Shown here in pieces: positions 16,652 through 25,096 of a stretch of DNA of 64,000 nt. Each line of letters starts with the position of its first letter. The first letter of the stretch is position 1. Under the pieces are notes generated by a model that did not search any database, had not been told where the DNA came from, and saw only the letters and a program-made list of their open reading frames with translations. A program made the translations under genes and the position numbers. The DNA lies in NCBI RefSeq assembly GCF_003002025.1, contig NZ_PVZB01000001.1, positions 434,001 to 498,000 of the forward strand, given 5' to 3'. The DNA is from Paraburkholderia sp. BL25I1N1. GTDB lineage: Bacteria; Pseudomonadota; Gammaproteobacteria; Burkholderiales; Burkholderiaceae.

Positions 16652-18118
16652 ATGGCATCCCCCGATCACGCCGGCTCTGTCGCGAAGAAAAGCGGCGACG
16701 CGGCGCATTCCGATAACACGGCCAAGCGCGCCGCCGTGGCCGCGCCGCTCGACGCCGGCAGCATTTCCGCGCGCCTCGACCGGCTGCCCGCCACGCGCTC
16801 CGTCTGGAAGCTGGTGGTGTTGCTGAGCCTCGGCTTCTTCTTCGAACTCTACGATCTGCTGTACTCCGGGTATGTCGCGCCAGGCCTCGTCAAAAGCGGT
16901 CTGCTGAGCGCGACCACGCACGGCCTGTTCGGCTCGACCGGTGTCGCGAGTTTCATCGCGGCGTTGTTTAGCGGCCTTTTTATCGGCACGATCGCGTGCG
17001 GCTTTCTGGCGGATCGCTTCGGACGCCGCGCCGTGTTCACGTATTCGCTGCTCTGGTATACGGTGGCCAATATCGTGATGGCATTCCAGGAAACGGCTAC
17101 CGGATTGAATTTCTGGCGCTTCGTGGCAGGGATAGGCATCGGCGTCGAACTGGTGACGATCGGTACGTACATCTCCGAACTGGTGCCCAAGCAGATTCGC
17201 GGCCGCGCGTTCGCATGCGAGCAGGCGGTCGGCTTTACGGCTGTGCCGGTGGTGGCGTTCCTGTCGTATCTGCTGGTGCCGCGCACATTGCTCGGCCTGG
17301 ACGGCTGGCGCTGGGTCGTGCTGATCGGCGCACATGGCGCGCTGTTCGTGTGGTGGATTCGTCGCGCGTTGCCGGAAAGCCCGCGTTGGCTCGCACAGCA
17401 AGGACGCCTTGCCGAAGCGGACCGCGTGATGACGGCGCTCGAAGCGAAAGTGCGCCGCGAATACGGCCGCGAGTTGCCGCCGCCCGCGCCGCCGGTGCCG
17501 GTCGCGCCCCGCGGCAGCTTCCGCGATATGTGGGTGCCGCCGTATCGCAGCCGCACGCTGATGATGACGATCTTCAATATCTTCCAGACCGTGGGCTTCT
17601 ACGGCTTTGCGAACTGGGTGCCCACGCTGCTGATCAAGCAGGGCATTACGATCACCACGAGCCTGATGTATTCGAGCGTGATCGCTTTGGCGGCGCCCGT
17701 CGGTCCGCTCATCGGACTTTTCATCGGCGACCGCTTCGAGCGCAAGACCGTGATCGTGGTGATGGCGGGGGTGAACATCGTTTGCGGCCTGTGGTTCAGT
17801 CAGGCTGCGGGCGCCGTGTTGCTGGTCAGTCTCGGTGTGTGTCTGACGCTCGCAGGCAACATCATTTCATACAGCTACCACGCGTATCAGACTGAGCTTT
17901 TTCCGACCAGCATTCGGGCGCGCGCGGTGGGATTCGTCTATTCGTGGAGCCGTTTTTCGGCGATCTTCACAGCCTTTCTGATTGCCGCTGTGTTGAAGCA
18001 GTTCGGTACGACCGGGGTTTTCGTCTTTATCGCTGGAGCGATGCTGATCGTCATGCTGGCGATCGGGTTGATGGGACCGCGCACGAAGGGTATCGAGCTG
18101 GAAAAAATATCCCGGTAG
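16652..18118 (+). CDS. MFS transporter, metabolite:H+ symporter type
   Basis: 488 residues, ATG at 16652 with AGGAG nine bases upstream. A 45-residue hydrophilic N-terminus precedes about twelve membrane segments. The MFS signature between TM2 and TM3 is GFLADRFGRRAVF, and the cytoplasmic loop contains RRALPESPRWLAQQGR, both typical of the SHS/AAHS/sugar-porter-like carboxylate transporters. Its position 121 bases after the aconitase-type gene suggests it imports the organic acid processed by that enzyme. Substrate is inference from context. Confidence 0.9.
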   Translation: MASPDHAGSVAKKSGDAAHSDNTAKRAAVAAPLDAGSISARLDRLPATRSVWKLVVLLSLGFFFELYDLLYSGYVAPGLVKSGLLSATTHGLFGSTGVASFIAALFSGLFIGTIACGFLADRFGRRAVFTYSLLWYTVANIVMAFQETATGLNFWRFVAGIGIGVELVTIGTYISELVPKQIRGRAFACEQAVGFTAVPVVAFLSYLLVPRTLLGLDGWRWVVLIGAHGALFVWWIRRALPESPRWLAQQGRLAEADRVMTALEAKVRREYGRELPPPAPPVPVAPRGSFRDMWVPPYRSRTLMMTIFNIFQTVGFYGFANWVPTLLIKQGITITTSLMYSSVIALAAPVGPLIGLFIGDRFERKTVIVVMAGVNIVCGLWFSQAAGAVLLVSLGVCLTLAGNIISYSYHAYQTELFPTSIRARAVGFVYSWSRFSAIFTAFLIAAVLKQFGTTGVFVFIAGAMLIVMLAIGLMGPRTKGIELEKISR

Positions 18119-18159
18119 ACAACTTCACCGCCGTGAAAATCGACGTCTTTTACACCCGA

Positions 18160-20091
18160 TCACGGCGTCCAGCGATAAACGGCGATGCTGGAGCCCTTGA
18201 CGTTGTTCTTCGTGACCACGTACTCGCCGGTCGATCGAAGGTAGGCCTTGACGCTATACATCGCATCGATCGCGCTGCTGGCGTCGACGGTACGGCTGCT
18301 GGTGTTCACGAGCGTTGCGTCGAGGTTACCTGTGGCGAGATTGAAGGCGTCGATGTCCGGCAAAGCGGGCCCGCTGCCGAACCAGTAGCCGACGAAAAGA
18401 TAGCGGCCGGCCGCGTCGATCGACTTGGCGCCGGCGTGGGCGAGGTTGATCACCGGATTGGGCGTGGTGGTATTGCCCGCGCTCCAGCCGTGATACACCT
18501 CGATCCGCGTGCCGATCCCCGTCCAGTCCGTACTCCCGACAACACCCTGTCCGAGGATCATCGTGTCGCTGTCCGCGAGGTAGAGAATGCGCGTCAGCGG
18601 CTGGATGCTCGCGGGAATGCGGACGGGGATGCCAGGTCCCCACGATGGTTTGCCGCTGGCGTCGAGTCCGGTCAGCGGGTAGTGATAGATGTAGCCTGTC
18701 TTGTCCAGACCGGCCCACACGCCGCCCTTGCTGTCGATGCAGAACCCGTCCCTGACCAGTGCGGTGGTTTTGAACGCCGCACCCGGAAGCGTGGCGTCCG
18801 GTATGGCGATATAGCCATTCGCGGCATTGAAGTGGAAGAAGTAGTAGACATCGGGATTCTGGCCGGACGCCACGAGGATCCGGTTGGCGCCGACCGTGGC
18901 AAGGTGAGCGAAGTGCTCGTCGCGTGAAGTATCGTTGATGTCGATGCGCGGGTCCGACGGATAGGCGAACGGATCGACGGTGTTCGCGACAAAGGCGCCG
19001 CCGGCGCTGCCGCTGTAGATGTTGGTGCCGCCATAGAACATGGTGCCGTCCGTGAGCGGGTCGGGTACGGCGTCGCCTTCGAGGTTGAGGGACCGCAGCG
19101 TCCACTGCAGATTGCCGGCGCTGCTATACGCATGAATGTCGGTGCCGCCGTTGCGGCCGAGGTCCCAGCTTCCGCCCCACGGGTTGTTGAGCACATAGAG
19201 GTTGCCCGCGGTGTCCTTGCCGATGCCGGCGACGCGGGTGAAGCGCTTCGCGCCGACCTGGCCTTTGATGCCCGTCGTGGTATCGAGATACCCGCCCTGA
19301 ACGCCGAACGTTCCGGCCAGTGTCGGCGTACCCGAGAGCGTGTAGCGCTTGATGTTCATGTCGGGCCCTTCGTCGCCCACCATGAGCTGTCCCGACGACG
19401 CATCGAAATAGAGCGCCGACGGCTGCGATCCGGCGGGCATCTGGATGGTATTCAGCAGCGCCCCGCCTGAACTGAACTCGACGATCGTGCCCGCACTTTT
19501 CTGCGCGATCCAGATGTTGCCCGCGCCATCCACCGCGAGCGCGCCTGGGGCAGGGACGTTGATGTCCCGCTGCCAGACGCCGTCGGTGGTGAAGATTCGC
19601 ACGCGATTGCCGTCGATGTCGCTCGCATAAAGCAGCGAGCCCGCCGTGGCGAGGCCGGTGATGACGTCGACCCGCGGCTGGTTCTTCAACGCGCTGACCT
19701 GAATGAAAAGATCGCGAGCCCCGGTGGCGCGGTTGTATCGTCCCACCGCGCCGCTTCCGTACGACGCGCTGTACTGGAGCGCCACGAAAATCGACTTGGC
19801 ATTACCGGTGATGGCGCTGCCCTGAAATTCGCCATGAGCGCCGATGGAGCCAGCGCTGCGGTGGTTCTGATAGATCGCGACGCCGCCTTCGTACTCGTCC
19901 CACATGGAGGCCGTATAGAGGACGCCTTCGGGCGCGACCCACATGGAGCGCGCGGCGTTACCGACGTGGGCGGCGAGAGTGCCATACGTGTTCGCCAGCC
20001 AGTCGGTGGTGTTTTGCGCCTGACTGGCCGGCGCAATCGCGGCGATCATCGCGGCGAGGAGCGCAGCATGAATTCGTTTTCTTGCGACCAT
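18160..20091 (-). CDS. Secreted NHL/beta-propeller-type protein of unknown function
   Basis: 643 residues with a clear signal peptide (RKRIHAALLAAMIAAIAPASQAQ). The mature part consists of repeated short beta-strand blocks such as PGALAVDGAGNIWIAQKSAGTIVEF, ASDIDGNRVRIFTTDGVWQRDI, VAGIGKDTAGNLYVLNNPW and RDGFCIDSKGGVWAGLDKTG. These resemble NHL or SMP-30-like propeller blades, probably more than one propeller given the length. No catalytic motif or anchor is visible; it is predicted periplasmic or extracellular. It is convergent with the MFS gene and has no operon partners. I do not recognise a specific family role. Confidence 0.8.
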   Translation of the reverse strand: MVARKRIHAALLAAMIAAIAPASQAQNTTDWLANTYGTLAAHVGNAARSMWVAPEGVLYTASMWDEYEGGVAIYQNHRSAGSIGAHGEFQGSAITGNAKSIFVALQYSASYGSGAVGRYNRATGARDLFIQVSALKNQPRVDVITGLATAGSLLYASDIDGNRVRIFTTDGVWQRDINVPAPGALAVDGAGNIWIAQKSAGTIVEFSSGGALLNTIQMPAGSQPSALYFDASSGQLMVGDEGPDMNIKRYTLSGTPTLAGTFGVQGGYLDTTTGIKGQVGAKRFTRVAGIGKDTAGNLYVLNNPWGGSWDLGRNGGTDIHAYSSAGNLQWTLRSLNLEGDAVPDPLTDGTMFYGGTNIYSGSAGGAFVANTVDPFAYPSDPRIDINDTSRDEHFAHLATVGANRILVASGQNPDVYYFFHFNAANGYIAIPDATLPGAAFKTTALVRDGFCIDSKGGVWAGLDKTGYIYHYPLTGLDASGKPSWGPGIPVRIPASIQPLTRILYLADSDTMILGQGVVGSTDWTGIGTRIEVYHGWSAGNTTTPNPVINLAHAGAKSIDAAGRYLFVGYWFGSGPALPDIDAFNLATGNLDATLVNTSSRTVDASSAIDAMYSVKAYLRSTGEYVVTKNNVKGSSIAVYRWTP

Positions 20092-20385
20092 GACTGATGC
20101 TCTCCTGAGCGTAGCGATGATTGATATGAATCGTCGGCTGAGCTTGTTTCCTGAAATGCGTGATGGGTAAAAGCTATTTCGAGCCGGTCTCGTGCACGCT
20201 GTATTGCATCCAGCGTACCGTCGGCAAGTGGCAGGAGAATGACTCGTTTAACTCAATACGAATAACGGGTAATTTGCGCATCCTCATTTCTAGGTCAAAT
20301 TGCGGATGGACTCAAGCGTTTCGTGCGGCTCGATGTGTTCGTTACGGTCGACTACTTTGCTCGCATACATCGCCTGCGCCGCGAG

Positions 20386-21039
20386 TCATTCCTTACCCGA
20401 TGCCCGCCCTTGAACGCTCAGCAGATGCTCGCGCATGCAACGGGCCGCTGTTTCTCCATCACGCGCTTTCATCGCATTGACGACAGCCTGATGTTGCTGG
20501 GCGAAATACTGCCGGGTCTCCTGGGCCACCGTCTTTTCGCGTACGTCCGGTTTGACGCGCATGCTGTTGATGACTTCCATCAGCGCAATGAGTGCGGGAT
20601 TGCGGGTGGCCTGGCCGATCAGCAGGTGAAAGCGATGATCCCATTGCTGCCACTCTTCGTCGTTCTTCGCGGCTGCGTTTTTGCGCGCACACTTTTCCAG
20701 TTCCAGCAGATCGTCCCGACTGGCTTTGGCGGCGGCGAGTTCCGCGAGTGCGGGTTCGAACAGCAGCCGCATTTCGGCGATATCTGCCGGACTCGTTCCC
20801 GCGCGCAGTCCACGCAGCGTGGGGCCGAACTTCAGCGGCCGCGCGCCCAGATAGGTGCCGCGCCCGACACCGCGCCACACCCGGCCCGATGCCTCCAGTG
20901 AAGCCAGTACCGAGCGCAGTTCCCTTCGGCTGACGCCAAGGTCTTCGGCCAGCTTTCTTTCGGGCGGCAGCGCGTCGCCGTCCTTGAGTTGATGGGCGGC
21001 GATATAGCCGAGCAAAGCTTCCAATACTGTCTGTTCCAT
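20386..21039 (-). CDS. GntR-family regulator, FadR (FCD) subfamily
   Basis: 217 residues from ATG 21039 (MEQTVLEALLGYIAAH); a TTG at 21054 is also in frame but lies inside the operator. The winged HTH spans about residues 15-65 (LPPERKLAEDLGVSRRELRSVLASLEASGRVWRGVGRGTYLG). The all-helical FCD effector domain has EMRLLFEPALAELAA, WDHRFHLLIGQATRNPALIAL and QQHQAVVNAMKARDGETAARCMREHL, retaining metal-binding Asp/His positions. It is divergent from the GGT-like operon. A perfect palindrome at its start and a matching one at the operon promoter make it the probable repressor of both. Confidence 0.92.
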   Translation of the reverse strand: MEQTVLEALLGYIAAHQLKDGDALPPERKLAEDLGVSRRELRSVLASLEASGRVWRGVGRGTYLGARPLKFGPTLRGLRAGTSPADIAEMRLLFEPALAELAAAKASRDDLLELEKCARKNAAAKNDEEWQQWDHRFHLLIGQATRNPALIALMEVINSMRVKPDVREKTVAQETRQYFAQQHQAVVNAMKARDGETAARCMREHLLSVQGRASGKE

Positions 21040-21047
21040 TTTTGCTT

Positions 21048-21067
21048 GAACCAATGTTTATTGGTTC
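21048..21067. promoter_or_regulatory. Palindromic operator GAACCAATGTTTATTGGTTC
   Basis: Perfect 8 bp arms GAACCAAT and ATTGGTTC are separated by GTTT, immediately upstream of the FadR-type regulator start. The position fits negative autoregulation, and a second copy with the same 8-4-8 spacing lies at 21206. Experimental binding is not known. Confidence 0.75.
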
Positions 21068-21187
21068 CAAAGATAGCAGAATGGAGGCGGCGTGGCGCGC
21101 AGGTTCCCGAAAATATTTTGACTCAGTATATTGCGTGTAGATTTCGGGTTAGCATCACGTGAAATTGATTGGGATCGAGCAGCATCT

Positions 21188-21225
21188 TTGTCGCTTGTTC
21201 AACGTGTACCTATAGAGATTGGTTC
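21188..21225 (+). promoter_or_regulatory. Predicted promoter with overlapping operator copy for the GGT-like operon
   Basis: TTGTCG (21188-21193) and TATAGA (21211-21216) are 17 bases apart, an acceptable sigma-70 promoter. GTACCTAT-AGAG-ATTGGTTC at 21206-21225 repeats the operator at 21048: the right arm is identical, the left arm matches at 6 of 8 positions, and the spacing is the same. It covers the -10 box, as expected for a repressor site. The start codon at 21262 lies about 37 bases further down. Confidence 0.65.
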
Positions 21226-21261
21226 GGGCGCCAGTTGCCCGCGATCGCAAAGGAGCAGCGC

Positions 21262-23046
21262 ATGTCGTTCACCACCCGCCCGGAACTGATCGGCACATTC
21301 GGCATGGTCGCTTCCACGCATTGGCTGGCCAGCGCGTCGGCCATGGCCGTGCTCGAGAAAGGCGGTAACGCGTTCGATGCCGCCGCCGCCGCCGGTTTTG
21401 TTTTGCAGATCGTCGAACCGCATCTGAACGGTCCGGGCGGCGAATTGCCGGTGGTGTTCTACAGCGCGCGCGAAGACCGCGTGCGCGTGCTGTGCGGGCA
21501 GGGCGTGACGCCCGCGAGCATGACTATCGAGCGCATGCGCAAGTTGGGGCTGGAAGTCGTGCCGGGTACGGGACTGCTGCCGGCCGTCGTGCCCGGCGCA
21601 TTCGGCGGGTGGATGGCCATGTTGCGCGATTACGGCCAGTTGCCGCTCGAAGATGTGCTGAGTTACGCGATCGGTTACGCGGAAAACGGCTACCCGGTGC
21701 TGCCGCGCATGACCTCATCGATCCTCGCCATCAAGGATTTCTTCCGGACCGAATGGACGACTTCAGCCGAGCAATGGCTGCGCGACGGCGACGCACCGAT
21801 GCCGAATCAGCTATTCGCCAATCCGGCCATTGCGAACACGTATAAGCGTATTCTGCGCGAAGCGAATACCCGGCGTGACCGCAGCGAACAGTGCGAACGC
21901 GCCCGCGAGGTTTTTTATCACGGCTTCGTGGCTGATGCCATCGACCAGTATTTTGGTTCGACGGCCGTGCTCGACACGTCGGGTCAGCGCAATCGCGGCC
22001 TGCTCGATGCCGGCGACCTCGCGCGCTGGGAACCGTCCTACGAAGACCCCGTTTCGTACGACTATGGCGAGCTCCGTGTGCACAAGACCGGCCCATGGGG
22101 CCAGGGGCCGATGTTCCTGCAGCAGCTCGCACTGCTCAAGGGATTCGATCTCGCGGCCATGGACCCGATGGGACCGGATTTCGTGCATACGATCATCGAA
22201 TGCTCGAAGCTCGCGTTCGCCGACCGCGAGGTGTTCTACGGCGACCCTGCGTTCGCGCACGTGCCCATGGACGTGCTGCTGAGCGACGCCTATAACGACG
22301 AACGTCGTCGGCTGGTGGACCCGCGCCGGGCGTCGCTCGAATTTCGTCCCGGCACGCTCGGCGACAGCGAGCGGCGCGCCGCGCGCATCATGGCGCTGGC
22401 GGGCAAGGAACAGTTCGGCGGCTTCGGCCAGGGTGAGCCGACCTTCGCGCCGTTGCCCGAACTGCGAGGCGATACGGTTCATCTCGATGTCGTCGACCGC
22501 TGGGGCAACATGGTGTCGGCCACGCCGTCGGGCGGCTGGCTGCAGGCGTCGCCGGCGGTGCCCGGCCTCGGCTTCAACGTGACCACGCGTGCGCAAATGT
22601 TCTGGATGGAGGAGGGCTTGCCCTCGTCGCTCGGGCCGCGGCGCCGTCCGCGCACCACGCTTTCGCCGACGCTGGTCACCCGCGCGGGCAAGCCCTATGC
22701 GGCGTTCGGCACGCCGGGCGGCGATCAGCAGGATCAATGGTCGATCCAGCTCTTCCTCAAACATGTGCACGCCGGCATGAATTTTCAGGCAGCCGCGGAT
22801 TCGCCGTCGTTCCAGACTGCGCATTTTCCGAGTTCGTTTTATCCGCGCGCCATGCATCTGGGCAAGATGTCCGCCGAATCCCGCTTTCCGGAAAGCACCC
22901 TTGCCGAATTACGCGCGCGTGGCCACGACCTGACAGTGGCCGAACCGTGGTCGCTCGGGCGCGTCTGCGCGGTCGGAATCAGAAACGGTCTGATGCGTGG
23001 CGCAGCGACGCCTCGTCAGATGCAGGCCTACGCAGTCGGGCGATAA
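21262..23046 (+). CDS. Cytoplasmic gamma-glutamyltranspeptidase-family Ntn hydrolase
   Basis: 594 residues, ATG 21262 behind AAAGGAG. The GGT fold is shown by GMVASTHWLASASAMAVLEKGGNAFDAAAAAGFVLQIVEPHLNGPGGELP, the large-subunit signature. T405 in GDTVHLDVVDRWGNMVSATPSGG aligns with the autocatalytic N-terminal nucleophile Thr of the small subunit, and GTPGGDQQDQW and LGPRRRPRTTLSPTLV follow. Unlike glutathione-degrading GGT there is no signal peptide, so it should act in the cytosol on an imported compound, as the GGT-related oxamate amidohydrolase and some acylases do. First gene of an operon with two MFS transporters and a GAF protein. Exact amide substrate unknown. Confidence 0.88.
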   Translation: MSFTTRPELIGTFGMVASTHWLASASAMAVLEKGGNAFDAAAAAGFVLQIVEPHLNGPGGELPVVFYSAREDRVRVLCGQGVTPASMTIERMRKLGLEVVPGTGLLPAVVPGAFGGWMAMLRDYGQLPLEDVLSYAIGYAENGYPVLPRMTSSILAIKDFFRTEWTTSAEQWLRDGDAPMPNQLFANPAIANTYKRILREANTRRDRSEQCERAREVFYHGFVADAIDQYFGSTAVLDTSGQRNRGLLDAGDLARWEPSYEDPVSYDYGELRVHKTGPWGQGPMFLQQLALLKGFDLAAMDPMGPDFVHTIIECSKLAFADREVFYGDPAFAHVPMDVLLSDAYNDERRRLVDPRRASLEFRPGTLGDSERRAARIMALAGKEQFGGFGQGEPTFAPLPELRGDTVHLDVVDRWGNMVSATPSGGWLQASPAVPGLGFNVTTRAQMFWMEEGLPSSLGPRRRPRTTLSPTLVTRAGKPYAAFGTPGGDQQDQWSIQLFLKHVHAGMNFQAAADSPSFQTAHFPSSFYPRAMHLGKMSAESRFPESTLAELRARGHDLTVAEPWSLGRVCAVGIRNGLMRGAATPRQMQAYAVGR

Positions 23047-23094
23047 CCTCGGCATGGCGGAGATCGTGTCCATTCCTTCAGGGAGAAAGTTAAC

Positions 23095-24507
23095 GTGTCT
23101 GCCGTAGCCGCTCGTCTTGAAAGACTTCCGTTGTCGGGCTTTCACCGCAAACTCCTGCTCATCGGTGGCTTGGGGTATCTGTTCGATGGACTCGATTCAT
23201 CGTCGCTCGCGTTTCTGCTGCCGGTCGTGAGCAAGCTATGGCACCTGAGCAGCGCCGAAACCGGGCTCGTCGCGAGCAGCACCTATATCGGGTACTTCTT
23301 CGGCGCCTTCCTGTCAGGTGTGTTCGCCGATCTGATAGGCCGTCGTCGCATCATGATGACGGCGCTGGCCATCTACTGTGTCGCGTCGCTCGCGAGTGCT
23401 GCCGCGACGGACTGGCACACATTCTTCGCGCTGCGCATCGTCGCGGGATTTGGTTCCGGCGCGGAGACGGTGGTGATCGCGCCATTCCTCGCGGAATTCG
23501 TGCCGCGTCGCTACAGAGGCATGTTTTGCGGGGCGCTGGTCGGCTTCATGTCGTTCGGCTATCTGAGTTCGTCCATACTCGGCTTCGTCGTGGTGCGAAA
23601 CTATGCCGACGGCTGGCGCTACCTGGCCGTGGTGACGTCGTTACCTGTCGTCATGCTGCTCTGGTGGCGCAGAACGCTGCCTGAGTCGCCGCGATGGCTC
23701 GAAAGCCAGGGCCGGACGGACGAAGCAAACCGGATCGTGAACACGATCGAGTCATGGTTTGCCGGCAGAGGCATTCGTCTTCCGCCGGTCGGCTCCGTTG
23801 GCGTGCTTCCCGCGTCGGCGCGTGCAAGCGGCAGCGCGTTGCAGAACGTGCTCACGTTATGGTCGCCGCGACTGGCGCGCACTACGGCGGTCAGCTGGCT
23901 GATGTGGTTCTCGGTTGCATTCGCGTATTACTCGTTCTTCTCCTGGATACCGAGCCTGCTTCTCAAGGAAGGGCTCACCATGACGAAGAGCTTCGGCTAT
24001 TCCATCGCGATCTATGGGGCGCAGATTCCGGGCTATTTTTCGGCCGCCTGGCTCAATGAACGGATCGGGCGCAAGGCGGTGGTCGCGTCGTATATGTTGC
24101 TGGGCGGCATAGCGGCCATCGCGCTTGCGTTCTCTCACACCGGTATCGCGATCATGGTCGCGGGCATCTGCCTGTCGTTCTTCATGAATGGTGCGTTTGC
24201 AGGCGTGTATGCGTACACCCCGGAAGTATTCCCGACCGCGGTGCGCACGACCGGCACCGGCTCGTCATCATCGTTTGGCCGCATCGGCTCGGTGAGCGCG
24301 CCCATTCTGGTCGGCCTCGTCTATCCCACGCTCGGCTTCCTGGGCGTATTCGCGATGACCACGACGGTTCTGCTCATCGGCGCATGCGTGGTGTTCTTCC
24401 TGGGTATCGAGACTCGCAACCGCTCGCTCGAAGACATCGAGGCCGAGGAATTCGGTCGCACGCAAGATGTTCGAGGCCCGCTCAGTTCCACTGAACTACA
24501 CGGCTGA
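23095..24507 (+). CDS. MFS transporter (first of two in the GGT-like operon)
   Basis: 470 residues starting at GTG 23095 with AGGGAG upstream, 48 bases after the GGT-like stop. About twelve TM segments; the signatures are LSGVFADLIGRRRIMMTALAIY and RRTLPESPRWLESQGRTDEANRIV, placing it in the AAHS/ACS-like carboxylate and aromatic acid symporters. The early GGLGYLFDGLDSSSLAFLLP segment has the TM1 acidic residue common in that group. It presumably imports the amide or acid hydrolysed by the first enzyme. Confidence 0.9.
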   Translation: MSAVAARLERLPLSGFHRKLLLIGGLGYLFDGLDSSSLAFLLPVVSKLWHLSSAETGLVASSTYIGYFFGAFLSGVFADLIGRRRIMMTALAIYCVASLASAAATDWHTFFALRIVAGFGSGAETVVIAPFLAEFVPRRYRGMFCGALVGFMSFGYLSSSILGFVVVRNYADGWRYLAVVTSLPVVMLLWWRRTLPESPRWLESQGRTDEANRIVNTIESWFAGRGIRLPPVGSVGVLPASARASGSALQNVLTLWSPRLARTTAVSWLMWFSVAFAYYSFFSWIPSLLLKEGLTMTKSFGYSIAIYGAQIPGYFSAAWLNERIGRKAVVASYMLLGGIAAIALAFSHTGIAIMVAGICLSFFMNGAFAGVYAYTPEVFPTAVRTTGTGSSSSFGRIGSVSAPILVGLVYPTLGFLGVFAMTTTVLLIGACVVFFLGIETRNRSLEDIEAEEFGRTQDVRGPLSSTELHG

Positions 24508-25095
24508 ATGCCGTCATCCGCCAACCTTCCCATACAGACCATGCAAGGCATCCAGATCGAAACTGCGCAGCTAGATCCGCAAGCGCTGGACATGTCGAAC
24601 CTTGAACAACTCGCGAGGGCCATGCGGATCAAGGGTCAGCCGATGGCGATTTTCCGTGCGGTTCACGACGTGGCGGCAAGCGCAATCGGCTTCAGCCTGT
24701 TCACGATCATGTCCTACGATGCGCAAAACCAGGAGGTGGAGCGCGTCTACACGAACATGCCCGACGTCTATCCGGTTGGCGGGCGCAAGAAAAAGCACGG
24801 CACGCCGTGGGCCAAACAGATCCTGCTCGATCTCAAGCCCTTTCGCGCGGAAACCGCACAGGGCATTCGCGAAGCGTTCGACGATCACACCGTAATGACC
24901 GGCATGGGCCTCGGATCGATACTGAACATTCCGATTGCGTACGACGGCGTGTGCATCGGCACGATGAACCTGACGCATCGGGAGAGGTGGTACACAACGC
25001 GGCATGAAGAGTTGGGATTACTGATCGGTTCCTTCCTGGCTCCCGCTCTTATTACTCGCCATACGCTATCCACCGGCAGTTTGACTCCGCTCTGA
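24508..25095 (+). CDS. Free-standing GAF-domain protein
   Basis: 195 residues beginning directly after the previous stop (TGA at 24505-24507). A single GAF domain covers about residues 35-180, with AIGFSLFTIMSYDAQNQEVERVYTNMPDVYPVGGRKKKHGTPW and GLGSILNIPIAYDGVCIGTMNLTHRERWYTTRHEELGLLIGSFLAPAL. No kinase, HTH or cyclase is attached, so it either binds a small-molecule ligand and signals by protein contact or has acquired an enzymatic role. Being sandwiched between two transporters and a hydrolase in one transcript argues for a role in handling the same compound. Confidence 0.85.
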   Translation: MPSSANLPIQTMQGIQIETAQLDPQALDMSNLEQLARAMRIKGQPMAIFRAVHDVAASAIGFSLFTIMSYDAQNQEVERVYTNMPDVYPVGGRKKKHGTPWAKQILLDLKPFRAETAQGIREAFDDHTVMTGMGLGSILNIPIAYDGVCIGTMNLTHRERWYTTRHEELGLLIGSFLAPALITRHTLSTGSLTPL

Positions 25096-25096
25096 C

